A DNA stretch of 21,701 nt from Oscillospiraceae bacterium (GCA_017936205.1 JAGBGB010000227.1:1-21701); one strand, 5' to 3'. Shown: positions 1-8,055, numbered from the stretch's first letter. Program-made: numbers and translations. Notes: generated by a model not told the origin, from the sequence alone.

Positions 1-2472
1 AGCGGCATGTGGGTCGGCTTGCAGAATAATGTTGTAGGTAAGGAAAGCAAGCTGGTTCAGACAGCCGTTTCCCCCAGGAAGTGGTATGTCACCCCCTGCG
101 CCGTGCCTCATAAGAGCGGAGAAGCCACCCCCTGGACCCATAGCAACGGTCTGTACTGCGAGCTCTTTGCCCGGAATTCCATTCAGTCCGTTAGTGTAAA
201 GGGCCGTGAAGGCAATTTGGAGACCAACGGAATGGGGCTGAATCTCTATACCATCGGTCAAAGCAGCCGCTGGCTCCTGCGGTATAAGAGCAGCTACAGA
301 GCCTACGAGATCGCCTCTACCAAGTACGAGACTACCAAGGGTCTGGGTCTGACAGATAAGGTGTGGGATACCCGTGGAGAGAGCGCCGGAACCTCTCTGA
401 ATGTATGGGATCTGCAAAGCAAGGATAACAACGACAATACCAGTCAGCTATGGCGATTTATCCGTAATTCTGACGGAAGCTATCTGATCTATAACGCCCA
501 CAGCGGAAGGTTTGTTTGCTTAAATGGCAGTGATCTGACCCAAGGGCAGCGAAGTCAGGCAGCCTCCTTCGTCCTATCCCCCCTGTCTATAGATTCCACT
601 GCATCCTATGGGGCTTACTTCGGCGGCAGCAGCGAAGAGCTGAACTGGATGAAGGGGATCCCGGATACTGCATACTTATCCGAAATCAATCTCCCTGCCT
701 CCCACGATACGGGAGCCATGGCTGTGGTTCAGGACATGGATGCGGTTCTGGACAACCTCTCTATTACCAAGTGTCAGAAGCTGTACTTCGAAGAACAGCT
801 TGCTACGGGGGTTCGCAGCTTTGATATCCGCTGCAATGCCACTTCTTCCTGTGCCAATGTCAATGATGTGAAGATCATCCACGGCAGCTCCTTGGTACAG
901 TGCTACAACCGTTATGGCAAGGAGCTGACCTTAGGTGAGATCTTGAATATTTCCAAGCTATTTCTGAGCAAGCATCCCAGTGAGACTGTGGTGCTTCTGG
1001 TGAAGCCCGATGCAGGCTCCCATGAGGATCTGGCACGCACCCTAAAAGCTTACATTGAAGCCAATCCCCAGCTCTTCTGGCAGTATGATGATGCTCCAAC
1101 CCTGCGACAGGCAAGAGGGAAGATCGTTCTCCTTCGCCGATTCCTGACCACCTCTGAAAACGCTTCTCTGGCATTTGGTCCGGATCTGACCCTTTGGGAC
1201 GAGCAGGATTACGGAGCCGTCAAGGACTTGATCAAGCTACCCCAATCAGGTGGAGAGCAAACCTTCGTTCAGGATGCCTTCAAGCAAACCGGCGAGGCAA
1301 AGAAGGAATATATCAGCGGTGCCATTTCTGATTCTGCTAAGGTACCCGGAGACAACTATATTTACAATTACACCTCCTGTACCCTGGGCACAGTCATTGA
1401 CATTGCACGGAATGTGAACCCATGGTTATTCCATCAGGATCTAAAGGGAAAACGACTAGGAAATTTGGTGCTGAACTATAATGATCTGATTATGAATCAG
1501 AAGATCTTCCGCAGCAATCAATTCTCCCAGCCTGCTTTAGATCCGGATGTAAGGATCTATCACAGTCTGAATCTGGGCTCAGATATCTCTCTGAACTATA
1601 TGATCCCGAAGGCTCAAATGCAGTATTACAATTCTTTCTATCTCAGCTGCAGGATCGATCGCTACAGCGGAAACAGCCTTTCCGGGACGGAGACTGTAAC
1701 TCTCCAACCGGTTCAGAAGGGTGATTACTATTACTTCGTTTTAGACAACATGAATGCTGTGCAGATGGGGGATCAGATTCAGGCGCAGCTATACATGGAG
1801 CGAGATGGGATCCGCTACACCTCCAATACAGATAGCTATTCCATCCAAGCCTACGCCCTGTCTCAGCTGAATAAAGCCAATGTCAGCGAAGAACTGAAAG
1901 CCCTTTGTGCCGAGCTGCTGCGATATGGCGCCGCCGCACAGGTATTTAAGTCCTATCGCACCGACGCACTCTGCGATCGTCAAATGGCAGAAGCCCATCG
2001 CAGCTACTTACAGGACCTAAATACCGTGCGCTTCGGAAGTAACAACCGAGTACTTGATGATCTTGAGTCCCCCATGATCCGCTGGGTGGGAAAAGGTCTG
2101 AATATGGACAGCAGAGTGGAGCTTCTCTTTGTTTTCGATCCCAGCAACTATGGCAGTGCTGTGGATCAGCTGAGTCTCAAGCTTTCCTATACAGATATCT
2201 ACGGAGTTGCAAGGAGTGCCGTACTGCAGGACTGCAAGCTATATCATCCCGAGAAGGGCTATTATGCCTTCCGCTTTGACGATCTTATGGCAGCCGATCT
2301 CCGACAGGTCGTTTCCGCAGTGGTTTATGAGAATGATACACCTCTCAGTGCAACCCTGCAGTACAGCGCAGACAGCTACGGTCAAGGCAAAACAGGAGGG
2401 CTTCTCACAGTATGTCAAGCCATGATCGCCTACTCCGACGCAGCAAAAGCATACTTCTACTCTCTGCAGTAA
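1..2472 (+). CDS. Secreted PI-specific phospholipase C with ricin-like lectin domain and shared C-terminal module (5' partial)
   Basis: The reading frame is open to the first base, so the start and any signal peptide lie upstream. Residues are numbered from the Met codon at base 7, which is probably internal. Residues about 80-200 look like a ricin-type beta-trefoil, with the motif QLWRF. Residues about 212-505 match the PI-PLC X domain: LPASHDTGA (His233), GVRSFDIR (Arg275) and IIHGSS (His292) correspond to the catalytic His, Arg and His of Bacillus-type PI-PLC. That family cleaves phosphatidylinositol or GPI anchors without calcium by general acid-base catalysis. Residues about 515-821 are a module also found at the C-termini of the products at 8652-16655 and 16777-21357. 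I infer an extracellular lipase directed to glycan surfaces. No LPxTG, SLH or dockerin motif is visible. The PI-PLC call is firm; the true substrate is open, since the X-domain family also includes non-PI enzymes. Confidence 0.85.
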   Translation, partial: SGMWVGLQNNVVGKESKLVQTAVSPRKWYVTPCAVPHKSGEATPWTHSNGLYCELFARNSIQSVSVKGREGNLETNGMGLNLYTIGQSSRWLLRYKSSYRAYEIASTKYETTKGLGLTDKVWDTRGESAGTSLNVWDLQSKDNNDNTSQLWRFIRNSDGSYLIYNAHSGRFVCLNGSDLTQGQRSQAASFVLSPLSIDSTASYGAYFGGSSEELNWMKGIPDTAYLSEINLPASHDTGAMAVVQDMDAVLDNLSITKCQKLYFEEQLATGVRSFDIRCNATSSCANVNDVKIIHGSSLVQCYNRYGKELTLGEILNISKLFLSKHPSETVVLLVKPDAGSHEDLARTLKAYIEANPQLFWQYDDAPTLRQARGKIVLLRRFLTTSENASLAFGPDLTLWDEQDYGAVKDLIKLPQSGGEQTFVQDAFKQTGEAKKEYISGAISDSAKVPGDNYIYNYTSCTLGTVIDIARNVNPWLFHQDLKGKRLGNLVLNYNDLIMNQKIFRSNQFSQPALDPDVRIYHSLNLGSDISLNYMIPKAQMQYYNSFYLSCRIDRYSGNSLSGTETVTLQPVQKGDYYYFVLDNMNAVQMGDQIQAQLYMERDGIRYTSNTDSYSIQAYALSQLNKANVSEELKALCAELLRYGAAAQVFKSYRTDALCDRQMAEAHRSYLQDLNTVRFGSNNRVLDDLESPMIRWVGKGLNMDSRVELLFVFDPSNYGSAVDQLSLKLSYTDIYGVARSAVLQDCKLYHPEKGYYAFRFDDLMAADLRQVVSAVVYENDTPLSATLQYSADSYGQGKTGGLLTVCQAMIAYSDAAKAYFYSLQ

Positions 2473-2490
2473 AATCCCCAAACAAACCAT

Positions 2491-2534
2491 CAGGTGCAGC
2501 CTCTCACGGAAAACATAAGGCTGCACCTGCTTTT
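2491..2534 (+). terminator. Rho-independent terminator after the PI-PLC gene
   Basis: A perfect 11-bp stem, CAGGTGCAGCC (2491-2501) with GGCTGCACCTG (2519-2529), encloses a 17-nt loop and is followed by CTTTT. It begins 19 bases after the stop codon. Confidence 0.85.
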
Positions 2535-2556
2535 CCGACTTCTCTTTCACAAGTTC

Positions 2557-2764
2557 AAATTCCGATTTATCGCACAGTTTGATTTACCCCTTCGTAGGGG
2601 CGCGCATTGCGCGTCCGGTTCATGGCGGAACGGCATGAATACAAAAAACACCGAAAATGATGTATTTTTTCCAAAAATCGCAACATTTTTCACAACCACC
2701 AATTCTTGGTGGTTGTCGGACGCGCAATGCGCGCCCCTACGAATGGTACGATAAATCGGAATTT
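2557..2764. mobile_element. MITE-like palindromic repeat, copy 1 (208 bp)
   Basis: The ends are perfect 16-bp inverted repeats: AAATTCCGATTTATCG (2557-2572) and its complement (2749-2764). Inside them is a second perfect 25-bp inverted pair (2593-2617 with 2717-2741) with a GCGCGCATTGCGCG core, and a palindrome built on ACAACCACC/GGTGGTTGT (2692-2716). No transposase is encoded. A second copy in opposite orientation begins at 21560 and keeps both the arm sequences and the AT-rich core. Terminal inverted repeats, small size and multiple copies fit a non-autonomous element or a REP-like repeat. No clear target duplication is visible at this copy. It sits between the converging terminators of the genes on either side. 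Confidence 0.75.
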
Positions 2765-2781
2765 TAGGATGGGGCTTGAAC

Positions 2782-2830
2782 GAAAACGGGGCTGCCTCTT
2801 ATGATGAATGTCATCATGAAAGGCGGCCCC
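2782..2830 (-). terminator. Rho-independent terminator after the helveticin-like gene
   Basis: Read on the minus strand, GGGGCCGCCT (2830-2821) pairs with AGGCAGCCCC (2797-2788), with one G-U pair. An inner perfect 7-bp stem ATGATGA/TCATCAT (2801-2807 with 2811-2817) continues the hairpin, and CGTTTTCGTT follows. It starts 14 bases beyond the stop codon at 2845-2847. Confidence 0.75.
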
Positions 2831-2844
2831 ATTGGCAATTTAAA

Positions 2845-3837
2845 TTATCCGAAAACAGATTCGTTGAGGTAGTAGATCTTATGGGAATTCTTCTTCAAAG
2901 CAGTGGTGGTTCCGGGGACGATGAGGAAGTAGATCTTGCTGTCCTTACACTGGATGCCCTCGATCTCCAGCTTGCCTACATTGCTGATCTTCACCAGCTT
3001 CTTGTAGCTGCCGGAGCTGTTGATCTTTGCGATCTGGGGAGTGTCCCCATGTGCACCGCCGGAGAGGTAGATCCGAGCCTTGGAGAACAGGTCCATGCCC
3101 TGGAAGGAGCCATTGGGACGGATAATAGAGCTGCCGGATTGGGTGTTCGTCCACAGGTGAGCCTTCTTGGCGCCGGAGGTACGCATATCCACGGTCTTAT
3201 TCTTGTCCAGAAGCTTATTCAGTGCAGTGGTATTGTAGGCAGAGTAAACAACCTTAGAGCTGTTCTTGGTCTGGATGCGGAATACAGTGGTATTACCGCA
3301 AACTGCAGCAGCAACACGGTAGGTATCTCCCATGCGGTAAGCCGTGCCGTTTGCATAATTCATGTAGGTGAATCGGCGAAGATTCGTATAATTATAGGTC
3401 TTGCCTGCCTCGTACTTAATACGAGCGATTTGCAGGGACCAGTTGTAGCCGCTGTCTGTATCGGACTTGCAACCCATGTATAAGTAGTTAACACCGTTGT
3501 AGGTGTACATATCCAAGCTCTGACCATGACCACAGTTGGTGAAGGTCATACGATCTACATAGTTGGCAACCTTGTTAGCCTTGTCCATTTTCAGTCTGGA
3601 CACATAGGTGGTGGCATCTACGCGCTGGGTGATGTAGATGTAGGTAGAACCCATATAGAAGTTCTGGACAGCACGGCCAAGGGGCAGACCCTTTAGGGTA
3701 TACGCCAGGGATGCCTTAGCACTCTTGGTGGATGCAGGACTAATGGCCCCAGCAGGCGCAATGCAGGATACCAGCGTGATCACAACCAGAACCAGGCACA
3801 GCAGCTTTGCCGTCAGCTTCTTTCCTTTGGAAACCAT
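2845..3837 (-). CDS. Exported helveticin J family (class III bacteriocin-like) protein
   Basis: This 330-residue protein starts at an ATG preceded by AGGAGG with 7-nt spacing. The N-terminus is an export signal: basic residues, a hydrophobic stretch 12-27, then APAGA (27-31) as a likely signal peptidase I site. LVSC (22-25) also fits a lipobox, so a lipoprotein is possible. The mature part shows the order of conserved blocks I associate with helveticin J-like proteins: MGSTYIYITQR (62-72), GHGQSLDMYTYNG (103-115), WSLQIARI (133-140), SFQGMDLFSKARIYLSGG (244-261) and KLEIEGIQCKDSKIYFL (289-305). Known members are heat-labile, large antibacterial proteins of lactobacilli, with a likely beta-propeller-like repeat fold. 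No immunity or dedicated transporter gene lies nearby, and Sec export is expected from the signal. Family assignment comes from remembered motifs, so antibacterial activity is inference. Confidence 0.65.
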   Translation of the reverse strand: MVSKGKKLTAKLLCLVLVVITLVSCIAPAGAISPASTKSAKASLAYTLKGLPLGRAVQNFYMGSTYIYITQRVDATTYVSRLKMDKANKVANYVDRMTFTNCGHGQSLDMYTYNGVNYLYMGCKSDTDSGYNWSLQIARIKYEAGKTYNYTNLRRFTYMNYANGTAYRMGDTYRVAAAVCGNTTVFRIQTKNSSKVVYSAYNTTALNKLLDKNKTVDMRTSGAKKAHLWTNTQSGSSIIRPNGSFQGMDLFSKARIYLSGGAHGDTPQIAKINSSGSYKKLVKISNVGKLEIEGIQCKDSKIYFLIVPGTTTALKKNSHKIYYLNESVFG

Positions 3838-3870
3838 GATAATTCCTCCTGTTATGTATAATGCATATAT

Positions 3871-3899
3871 ATTTTACCATCTGCACCAAATATTGTCAA
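3871..3899 (-). promoter_or_regulatory. Sigma-A type promoter of the helveticin-like gene
   Basis: On the minus strand, a perfect -35 TTGACA (3899-3894) is followed by a 17-bp spacer and a -10 TAAAAT (3876-3871). It lies 34 bases upstream of the ATG and its AGGAGG site, in the 134-bp gap after pncC. This indicates independent transcription of the bacteriocin-like gene. Confidence 0.75.
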
Positions 3900-3971
3900 G
3901 AAATAAACAGAAGTTTTATGGAAAACAAACGCTATTTCACTAAAAGGGTCAGATAATCCCTGTGTCAACTC

Positions 3972-4442
3972 TTATGGATTTATATGTGTCAGGAGCAGCG
4001 ATAGAGCTTCCTTACAGGCAGCCTCCCGGTTTTCCTCACGATTTCCTTGGAGCTTCAGGGCTTTGCAGCACACTTCCCTGCCCCATGCCAGAGCAACATA
4101 GATCTCTCCAACATTTGGATTCAGAGGATCTGTGCCGGGGCCTGCGTTCCCGGTAAGGGAGAGGGCATAATCTGCATTGGAAGCCTTCAAAGCTCCTCTC
4201 GCCATCTGCTCTGCTACTTCGGGGCAGATGGCTCCCTTTTCCTTCAAAAGCTGAGGGTCTACTCCTAAAAGGCGTTCCTTCAGCTCATAGGCATAGGAAA
4301 TGATCCCGCCGAGGTAGACAGCGGAGGCACCGGGGACAGCTGTCAGCTTCGCTCCCAACAGCCCCCCTGTACAGCTTTCAGCGGTGGCAAGGGTCTTCTT
4401 CTTCTCTGTCAGAAGCTGTATGACCGAACGGGCATTATCCAT
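3972..4442 (-). CDS. pncC: Nicotinamide-nucleotide amidohydrolase, stand-alone CinA C-terminal domain
   Basis: This 156-residue protein corresponds to the CinA C-terminal (PncC) domain alone, without the N-terminal MoCF-like domain found in full CinA. The family hydrolyses nicotinamide mononucleotide to nicotinate mononucleotide and ammonia in cytoplasmic pyridine-nucleotide salvage. Diagnostic stretches are ATAESCTGG near residue 20, with the nucleophile-type Ser, then TAVPGASAVYLGGIISYA, and SLTGNAGPGTDPLNPNVG near residues 95-112. The start ATG overlaps the last codons of thiI by 8 nt (ATGGATAA), so translation is probably coupled to thiI. An AAAGG stretch upstream can serve as the ribosome binding site. 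Length matches single-domain PncC proteins. No convincing terminator is seen after the stop. Confidence 0.9.
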   Translation of the reverse strand: MDNARSVIQLLTEKKKTLATAESCTGGLLGAKLTAVPGASAVYLGGIISYAYELKERLLGVDPQLLKEKGAICPEVAEQMARGALKASNADYALSLTGNAGPGTDPLNPNVGEIYVALAWGREVCCKALKLQGNREENREAACKEALSLLLTHINP

Positions 4443-5613
4443 GGTAGCGAACCTTTACCAGCTCGGTGTTCTCCAATGCTCTCTCAATAAGGGCTTCGAA
4501 GTCCAGCTTCTCACAAGCCTTGTCCACCTGTGCAATGGTGGGCTTGGTCTTGGGATGCTTGGGGGTAAATACGGTACAGCAGTCCTCGTAGGGCAGAATG
4601 GAAGTCTCCATGGTGCCGATCCTTCTGGCGATGGTAACGATCTCTTCCTTATCCATGCCGATCAAGGGCTGGAAAATAGGCAGCGTGGTAGCTGCTGCGG
4701 TTACAGCCATAGCTTGCATGGTCTGGGAAGCGACCTGCCCTAAATTTTCACCGGTAACCAGTGCTCCGCAGCCGTGATCACGGGCGATGCGCTCGGAGAT
4801 CTTCATCATAAAGCGGCGCATGATCAGGGTAAAGTATTCCTCGGGGCAATGATCCCGAATGGCTTCCTGGATCTCCGTAAAGCCAACCACATTCACGGTC
4901 ATTCTGCCGCAGTAACGGGTCATAAGCCGCGCCAGCTCCAAGACCTTATCCTTAGCAAGCTCACTGGTGTAGGGATAGGAGAAGAAGTGCACACACTCCA
5001 ACTCCACACCACGCTTTGCGATCATGTGGCCCGCTACGGGAGAGTCAATGCCACCGGACAGCAGCACCATAGCACGACCGCCCACACCCGTAGGCAGCCC
5101 CCCTGCACCGGGATCTGCAGGACCGTGAACATAAGCTGCACGGTCACGCACCTCTACGAACACGGTGTATTCGGGGTTGTGAACATCTACTTCCAGCTCG
5201 GGAATGGCTTCTGCAATGCGGCCGCCGATTTCCTGGGAAATACCGATGGATGTCAGGGGGAAACGCTTATCGGAGCGTCTGGATTCGACCTTAAAGGACT
5301 TGGCGCAGCGGAGATCGTCTCCCAAATATGCCATAGCGGTATCGAAAATTCGATCCAGATCCTTCTCGCAGGGACGGCAGCGGCACAGGCTGACCACACC
5401 GAAAATATAGTGGCACGCATCCCATGCTCCATCCAGATCGCAGTTGTCGGTTTCCGGTTCTACATACACAGTAGACTGAACGATGGAAATTCGGAATTCT
5501 CCAAAGGGTCGCATACGACGGGAGACATTGGTCTTCAGACGATTTTCAAACTGGAAGCGGTTGCCGCCCTTGAGCACGATCTCGCCTAACTTTAATAAGA
5601 ACATTTCATTCAT
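4435..5613 (-). CDS. thiI: tRNA 4-thiouridine synthase ThiI (rhodanese-less form)
   Basis: This 392-residue cytoplasmic enzyme adenylates U8 of tRNA and inserts sulfur to make 4-thiouridine; in many bacteria it also takes part in thiazole synthesis for thiamine. An N-terminal ferredoxin-like region (MFLLKLGEIVLKGGNR) precedes a THUMP domain (about 60-165) and the PP-loop pyrophosphatase motif LLSGGIDSPVAG (184-195). GENLGQVASQT and YEDCCTVFTPKHPKTKP further on are also typical of the family. The C-terminal rhodanese domain of E. coli ThiI is absent, as in most Gram-positive ThiI, so sulfur must come from a partner cysteine desulfurase that is not encoded here. The ribosome binding site AAAGGTAGG overlaps the comM stop codon, with a 9-bp gap between the genes. 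A second Met at residue 4 is a possible alternative start. Confidence 0.95.
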   Translation of the reverse strand: MNEMFLLKLGEIVLKGGNRFQFENRLKTNVSRRMRPFGEFRISIVQSTVYVEPETDNCDLDGAWDACHYIFGVVSLCRCRPCEKDLDRIFDTAMAYLGDDLRCAKSFKVESRRSDKRFPLTSIGISQEIGGRIAEAIPELEVDVHNPEYTVFVEVRDRAAYVHGPADPGAGGLPTGVGGRAMVLLSGGIDSPVAGHMIAKRGVELECVHFFSYPYTSELAKDKVLELARLMTRYCGRMTVNVVGFTEIQEAIRDHCPEEYFTLIMRRFMMKISERIARDHGCGALVTGENLGQVASQTMQAMAVTAAATTLPIFQPLIGMDKEEIVTIARRIGTMETSILPYEDCCTVFTPKHPKTKPTIAQVDKACEKLDFEALIERALENTELVKVRYHG

Positions 5614-5622
5614 ATAGTAAAC

Positions 5623-7140
5623 CTACCTTTGTGATAATTGATATGATCTGTATTGTACAGCCTCCGCAATATGCTGTGGCTGAATTTCTACACTGCCTTC
5701 CAGATCCGCAATGGTACGAGCTACCTTGCGGACACGGTCATAGCTACGGGCAGTCATGCCCAGAGTGTCAAAGGCTGCTCTCATGAGCTCAGCACAATCC
5801 TCAGAAAGCTCGCAGAATTCCCGCAGCTCAGCAGTCTGCATGTAGGCATTGCAGGAACAGGTACCCCCTGCAAAGCGTTCCCGCTGCAGAGCTCTGGCAG
5901 CTTCTACCCGCTGCTTGATCTGTGCAGAGCTCTCGCCGGGTGTATCCATGCGGAGTTCACAGAAGTCCAGTGACGGAACCTCAATGATCAGGTCAATGCG
6001 ATCCAGCAAGGGGCCGGAGATCTTGGAATGATAATTCCGCACAGATTGCTCTGTGCATATACAGCGGCCTGAAGGATGTCCGTACCAGCCGCAGCGGCAG
6101 GGATTCATAGCACAGACCAACTGGAAGCGGCTGGGGAAGCTGGCGGTAGAGCTGGCTCTGGTAATGGTGACAATGCCGTCCTCTAAGGGCTGACGCATGA
6201 CCTCAAGAGTCTCTTTCTTAAATTCCGGAAGCTCATCAAGGAACAGCACTCCCTTATGAGCCAGAGAGATCTCGCCGGGCTTAGGGATGGTTCCACCGCC
6301 GGACAAGCCCACAGAGGATACGGTATGATGAGGGGAACGGAAGGGACGGCAGTTGATAATGGGAGCTTCCGGCGGAAGCAGACCCATAATGGAATGGATC
6401 TGAGTGACCTCTAAGGTTTCCTCCGTCGTCATATCCGGCATAATGGAGGGCAGTCGCTTAGCAAGCATACTTTTTCCTGAGCCGGGAGGTCCAACAAGGA
6501 GAATATTGTGGGAGCCCGCCGCTGCGATCTCCAAGGCTCTCTTGGCAAGCATCTGCCCCTTCACATCCGCAAAATCCGGCAGAGCTCTGTCCGAAAGATC
6601 CGGGATCCAAGTAGGCTCATAGAACATGGTGGCTTCTCCCCTGAGCGCGGCGATCAACTGGGGAACATCGGTGACACCGACCACTTTAATACTCCCTGCA
6701 AGGGTTGCCTCTCTGGCATTCTCCACAGGGACAAACATCTGTGTAAAACCTGCCCTCTGGGCAGCAATTGCCATAGACAGGATGCCACGGACAGGACGGA
6801 GCTTTCCTTCCAGACTCAGCTCTCCAAGGAAGGCTGTTTTCTCCTTGGGCAATCGGCAGATCCCACTGGCAGCAAGGATCCCCAAAAGGATCGGCAGATC
6901 ATAAATGGTCCCGCTTTTCTTGGTATCCGCAGGAGCAAGATTCAGGGTGATCCTGCCTACGGGGAACTTGAAGCCACTGGTCTTAATGGCAGCACGAACC
7001 CGTTCACGGGATTCTTTCACCGCTACATCCGGCAGTCCCACAATATCGAAGCTGGGCAGACCGTTGGAAATAAAGCATTCCACCAGTACAGGATAGCCCT
7101 CTATTCCATTCAAGCCAAGGGATTCCACTCTTGAGATCAT
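5623..7140 (-). CDS. comM: ComM/YifB family Mg-chelatase-like AAA+ ATPase
   Basis: The 505 residues cover the full family length. Residues 1-165 form the ChlI-like N-terminal domain, with VGLPDVAVKESRERVRAA. The AAA+ core carries Walker A GPPGSGKS (217-224) and Walker B VLFLDELPEF (298-307). A cysteine cluster, CAMNPCRCGWYGHPSGRCIC (343-362), probably binds zinc, and a C-terminal winged or helical domain contains ARSYDRVRKVARTIADL. Studied ComM proteins act as hexameric helicases that extend branch migration during natural transformation; many Gram-positive homologues are uncharacterised. The start ATG overlaps the previous stop in an ATGA of 4 bp and has GAAGGAG 8 nt upstream inside the preceding gene, which supports co-translation. 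It is the second gene of the minus-strand operon. Confidence 0.93.
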   Translation of the reverse strand: MISRVESLGLNGIEGYPVLVECFISNGLPSFDIVGLPDVAVKESRERVRAAIKTSGFKFPVGRITLNLAPADTKKSGTIYDLPILLGILAASGICRLPKEKTAFLGELSLEGKLRPVRGILSMAIAAQRAGFTQMFVPVENAREATLAGSIKVVGVTDVPQLIAALRGEATMFYEPTWIPDLSDRALPDFADVKGQMLAKRALEIAAAGSHNILLVGPPGSGKSMLAKRLPSIMPDMTTEETLEVTQIHSIMGLLPPEAPIINCRPFRSPHHTVSSVGLSGGGTIPKPGEISLAHKGVLFLDELPEFKKETLEVMRQPLEDGIVTITRASSTASFPSRFQLVCAMNPCRCGWYGHPSGRCICTEQSVRNYHSKISGPLLDRIDLIIEVPSLDFCELRMDTPGESSAQIKQRVEAARALQRERFAGGTCSCNAYMQTAELREFCELSEDCAELMRAAFDTLGMTARSYDRVRKVARTIADLEGSVEIQPQHIAEAVQYRSYQLSQR

Positions 7141-7994
7141 GGTGCTTCTCCTTCAGTCAGTTCAAATAGTTCATACAGGGAGTCCCACAGCTGCGGTGGG
7201 ATGTCCTGATCGTTGATCAGCTTATTGATGTTCTGTGCGCCCTCATATCGGATCCGATCAGCAGGAAACCTCGCCTTCAGGCTCTGCATCTGCTCCAAGG
7301 AGGCTTCACCGGAGCCGAAATCAAAGGAAAAGGTCTCGCCTGTATGGGTATCAAAGCTCAGGCGAAGCTTCCAATGACGGATCCATGATCTCCCGTTGCG
7401 GCAATGCACTACGCCGACGGTCAACCCACTCATTTCATCAACGCCATAGGCTCCAACCTCTGTATTCAGGCAATTATAGTCCCGAATCACACAGTCCTGA
7501 TCCAGAGTGTAGCGTCCGAAGAAGCCTAAGGGATACAGAAGCAGCGTGATCACGAAGCCGATCAGCCATGCCCTGCAGGCGGCTTTCCGGAATTGTTTAT
7601 GAGAAGGGCGGTTCTCTATGGTAGGACGGATCTTCCGTTCCTTGGAAAACAAGGGGTACACAGGTGCCCATTGGGGCGGACCGTAGCGGACTCCCTTCTT
7701 CCCAAAGATGGGCTTCCTGCAAGTAAGCCCGTCTTCGCAAATCACGAATCCACTTAGAAACACAAACAGGTAAAAGGGTAGCTGCCACAGGATCCCTGCC
7801 TTTTGCTCAGCTCCAATGATGGCTGGATCCTGATAAACAAAATGCCCAAAGCCCCAAATATAGCCAAACAGCAGAGCAAACACCAAGCCAAAGCTAAGCA
7901 GCATTCCGACATAATAGATGCACCGATCCAAGAAGGATAGTGGCGGCATCTGCAGCTTCCGCTTCTTTTTCTTCTTACTCTTGGAAAATCCCAT
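7137..7994 (-). CDS. Membrane protein of unknown function, first gene of the comM-thiI-pncC operon
   Basis: I do not recognise a family. From the ATG at 7994 the protein has 285 residues: a very basic N-terminus (SKSKKKKKRK), hydrophobic segments at about 24-52, 67-86 and 142-160, and a C-terminal soluble part of about 120 residues. That part ends in a predicted helical acidic tail (LWDSLYELFELTEGEAP). An in-frame TTG at 8009 would give five more residues. I prefer the ATG because GGTGG lies 5 nt upstream and the predicted transcript starts near 8020, leaving little room for a leader before the TTG. The gene overlaps comM by 4 bp, so the two are probably co-translated. A role linked to comM is possible but nothing in the sequence proves it. 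Confidence 0.8.
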   Translation of the reverse strand: MGFSKSKKKKKRKLQMPPLSFLDRCIYYVGMLLSFGLVFALLFGYIWGFGHFVYQDPAIIGAEQKAGILWQLPFYLFVFLSGFVICEDGLTCRKPIFGKKGVRYGPPQWAPVYPLFSKERKIRPTIENRPSHKQFRKAACRAWLIGFVITLLLYPLGFFGRYTLDQDCVIRDYNCLNTEVGAYGVDEMSGLTVGVVHCRNGRSWIRHWKLRLSFDTHTGETFSFDFGSGEASLEQMQSLKARFPADRIRYEGAQNINKLINDQDIPPQLWDSLYELFELTEGEAP

Positions 7995-8026
7995 GGATTC
8001 CACCGCCAATGTACAAATCTCTATAT

Positions 8027-8055
8027 ATCATACAGCAAAATCCCTAAAATTACAA
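8027..8055 (-). promoter_or_regulatory. Sigma-A type promoter of the membrane protein-comM-thiI-pncC operon
   Basis: On the minus strand, -35 TTGTAA (8055-8050), a 17-bp spacer and -10 TATGAT (8032-8027) are found. The predicted start of transcription near 8020 leaves a leader of about 26 nt before the ATG at 7994. It is divergent from the tRNA promoter at 8117-8145. Confidence 0.7.

Noticed and set aside
7..9. ATG at base 7 as the start of the PI-PLC protein
   Set aside because: The frame is open before it, no ribosome binding site can be seen, and no signal peptide follows, although the family and the sister proteins are exported.
2494..2754. 86-codon plus-strand frame
   Set aside because: It runs through a terminator hairpin and the palindromic repeat and has no recognisable product.
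2776..3483. 235-codon plus-strand frame
   Set aside because: It lies opposite the helveticin-like gene, which has promoter, ribosome binding site, signal peptide and family motifs. The plus frame has none of these and starts inside the terminator region.
3900..3971. Terminator after pncC
   Set aside because: Only a 3-bp GGG/CCC pair before TTTT is visible, too weak to call.
4774..5589. 271-codon plus-strand frame
   Set aside because: It is the reverse-strand shadow of thiI, whose THUMP and PP-loop motifs are clear.
6508..7134. 208-codon plus-strand frame
   Set aside because: It is the shadow of comM on the opposite strand and shows no domain.
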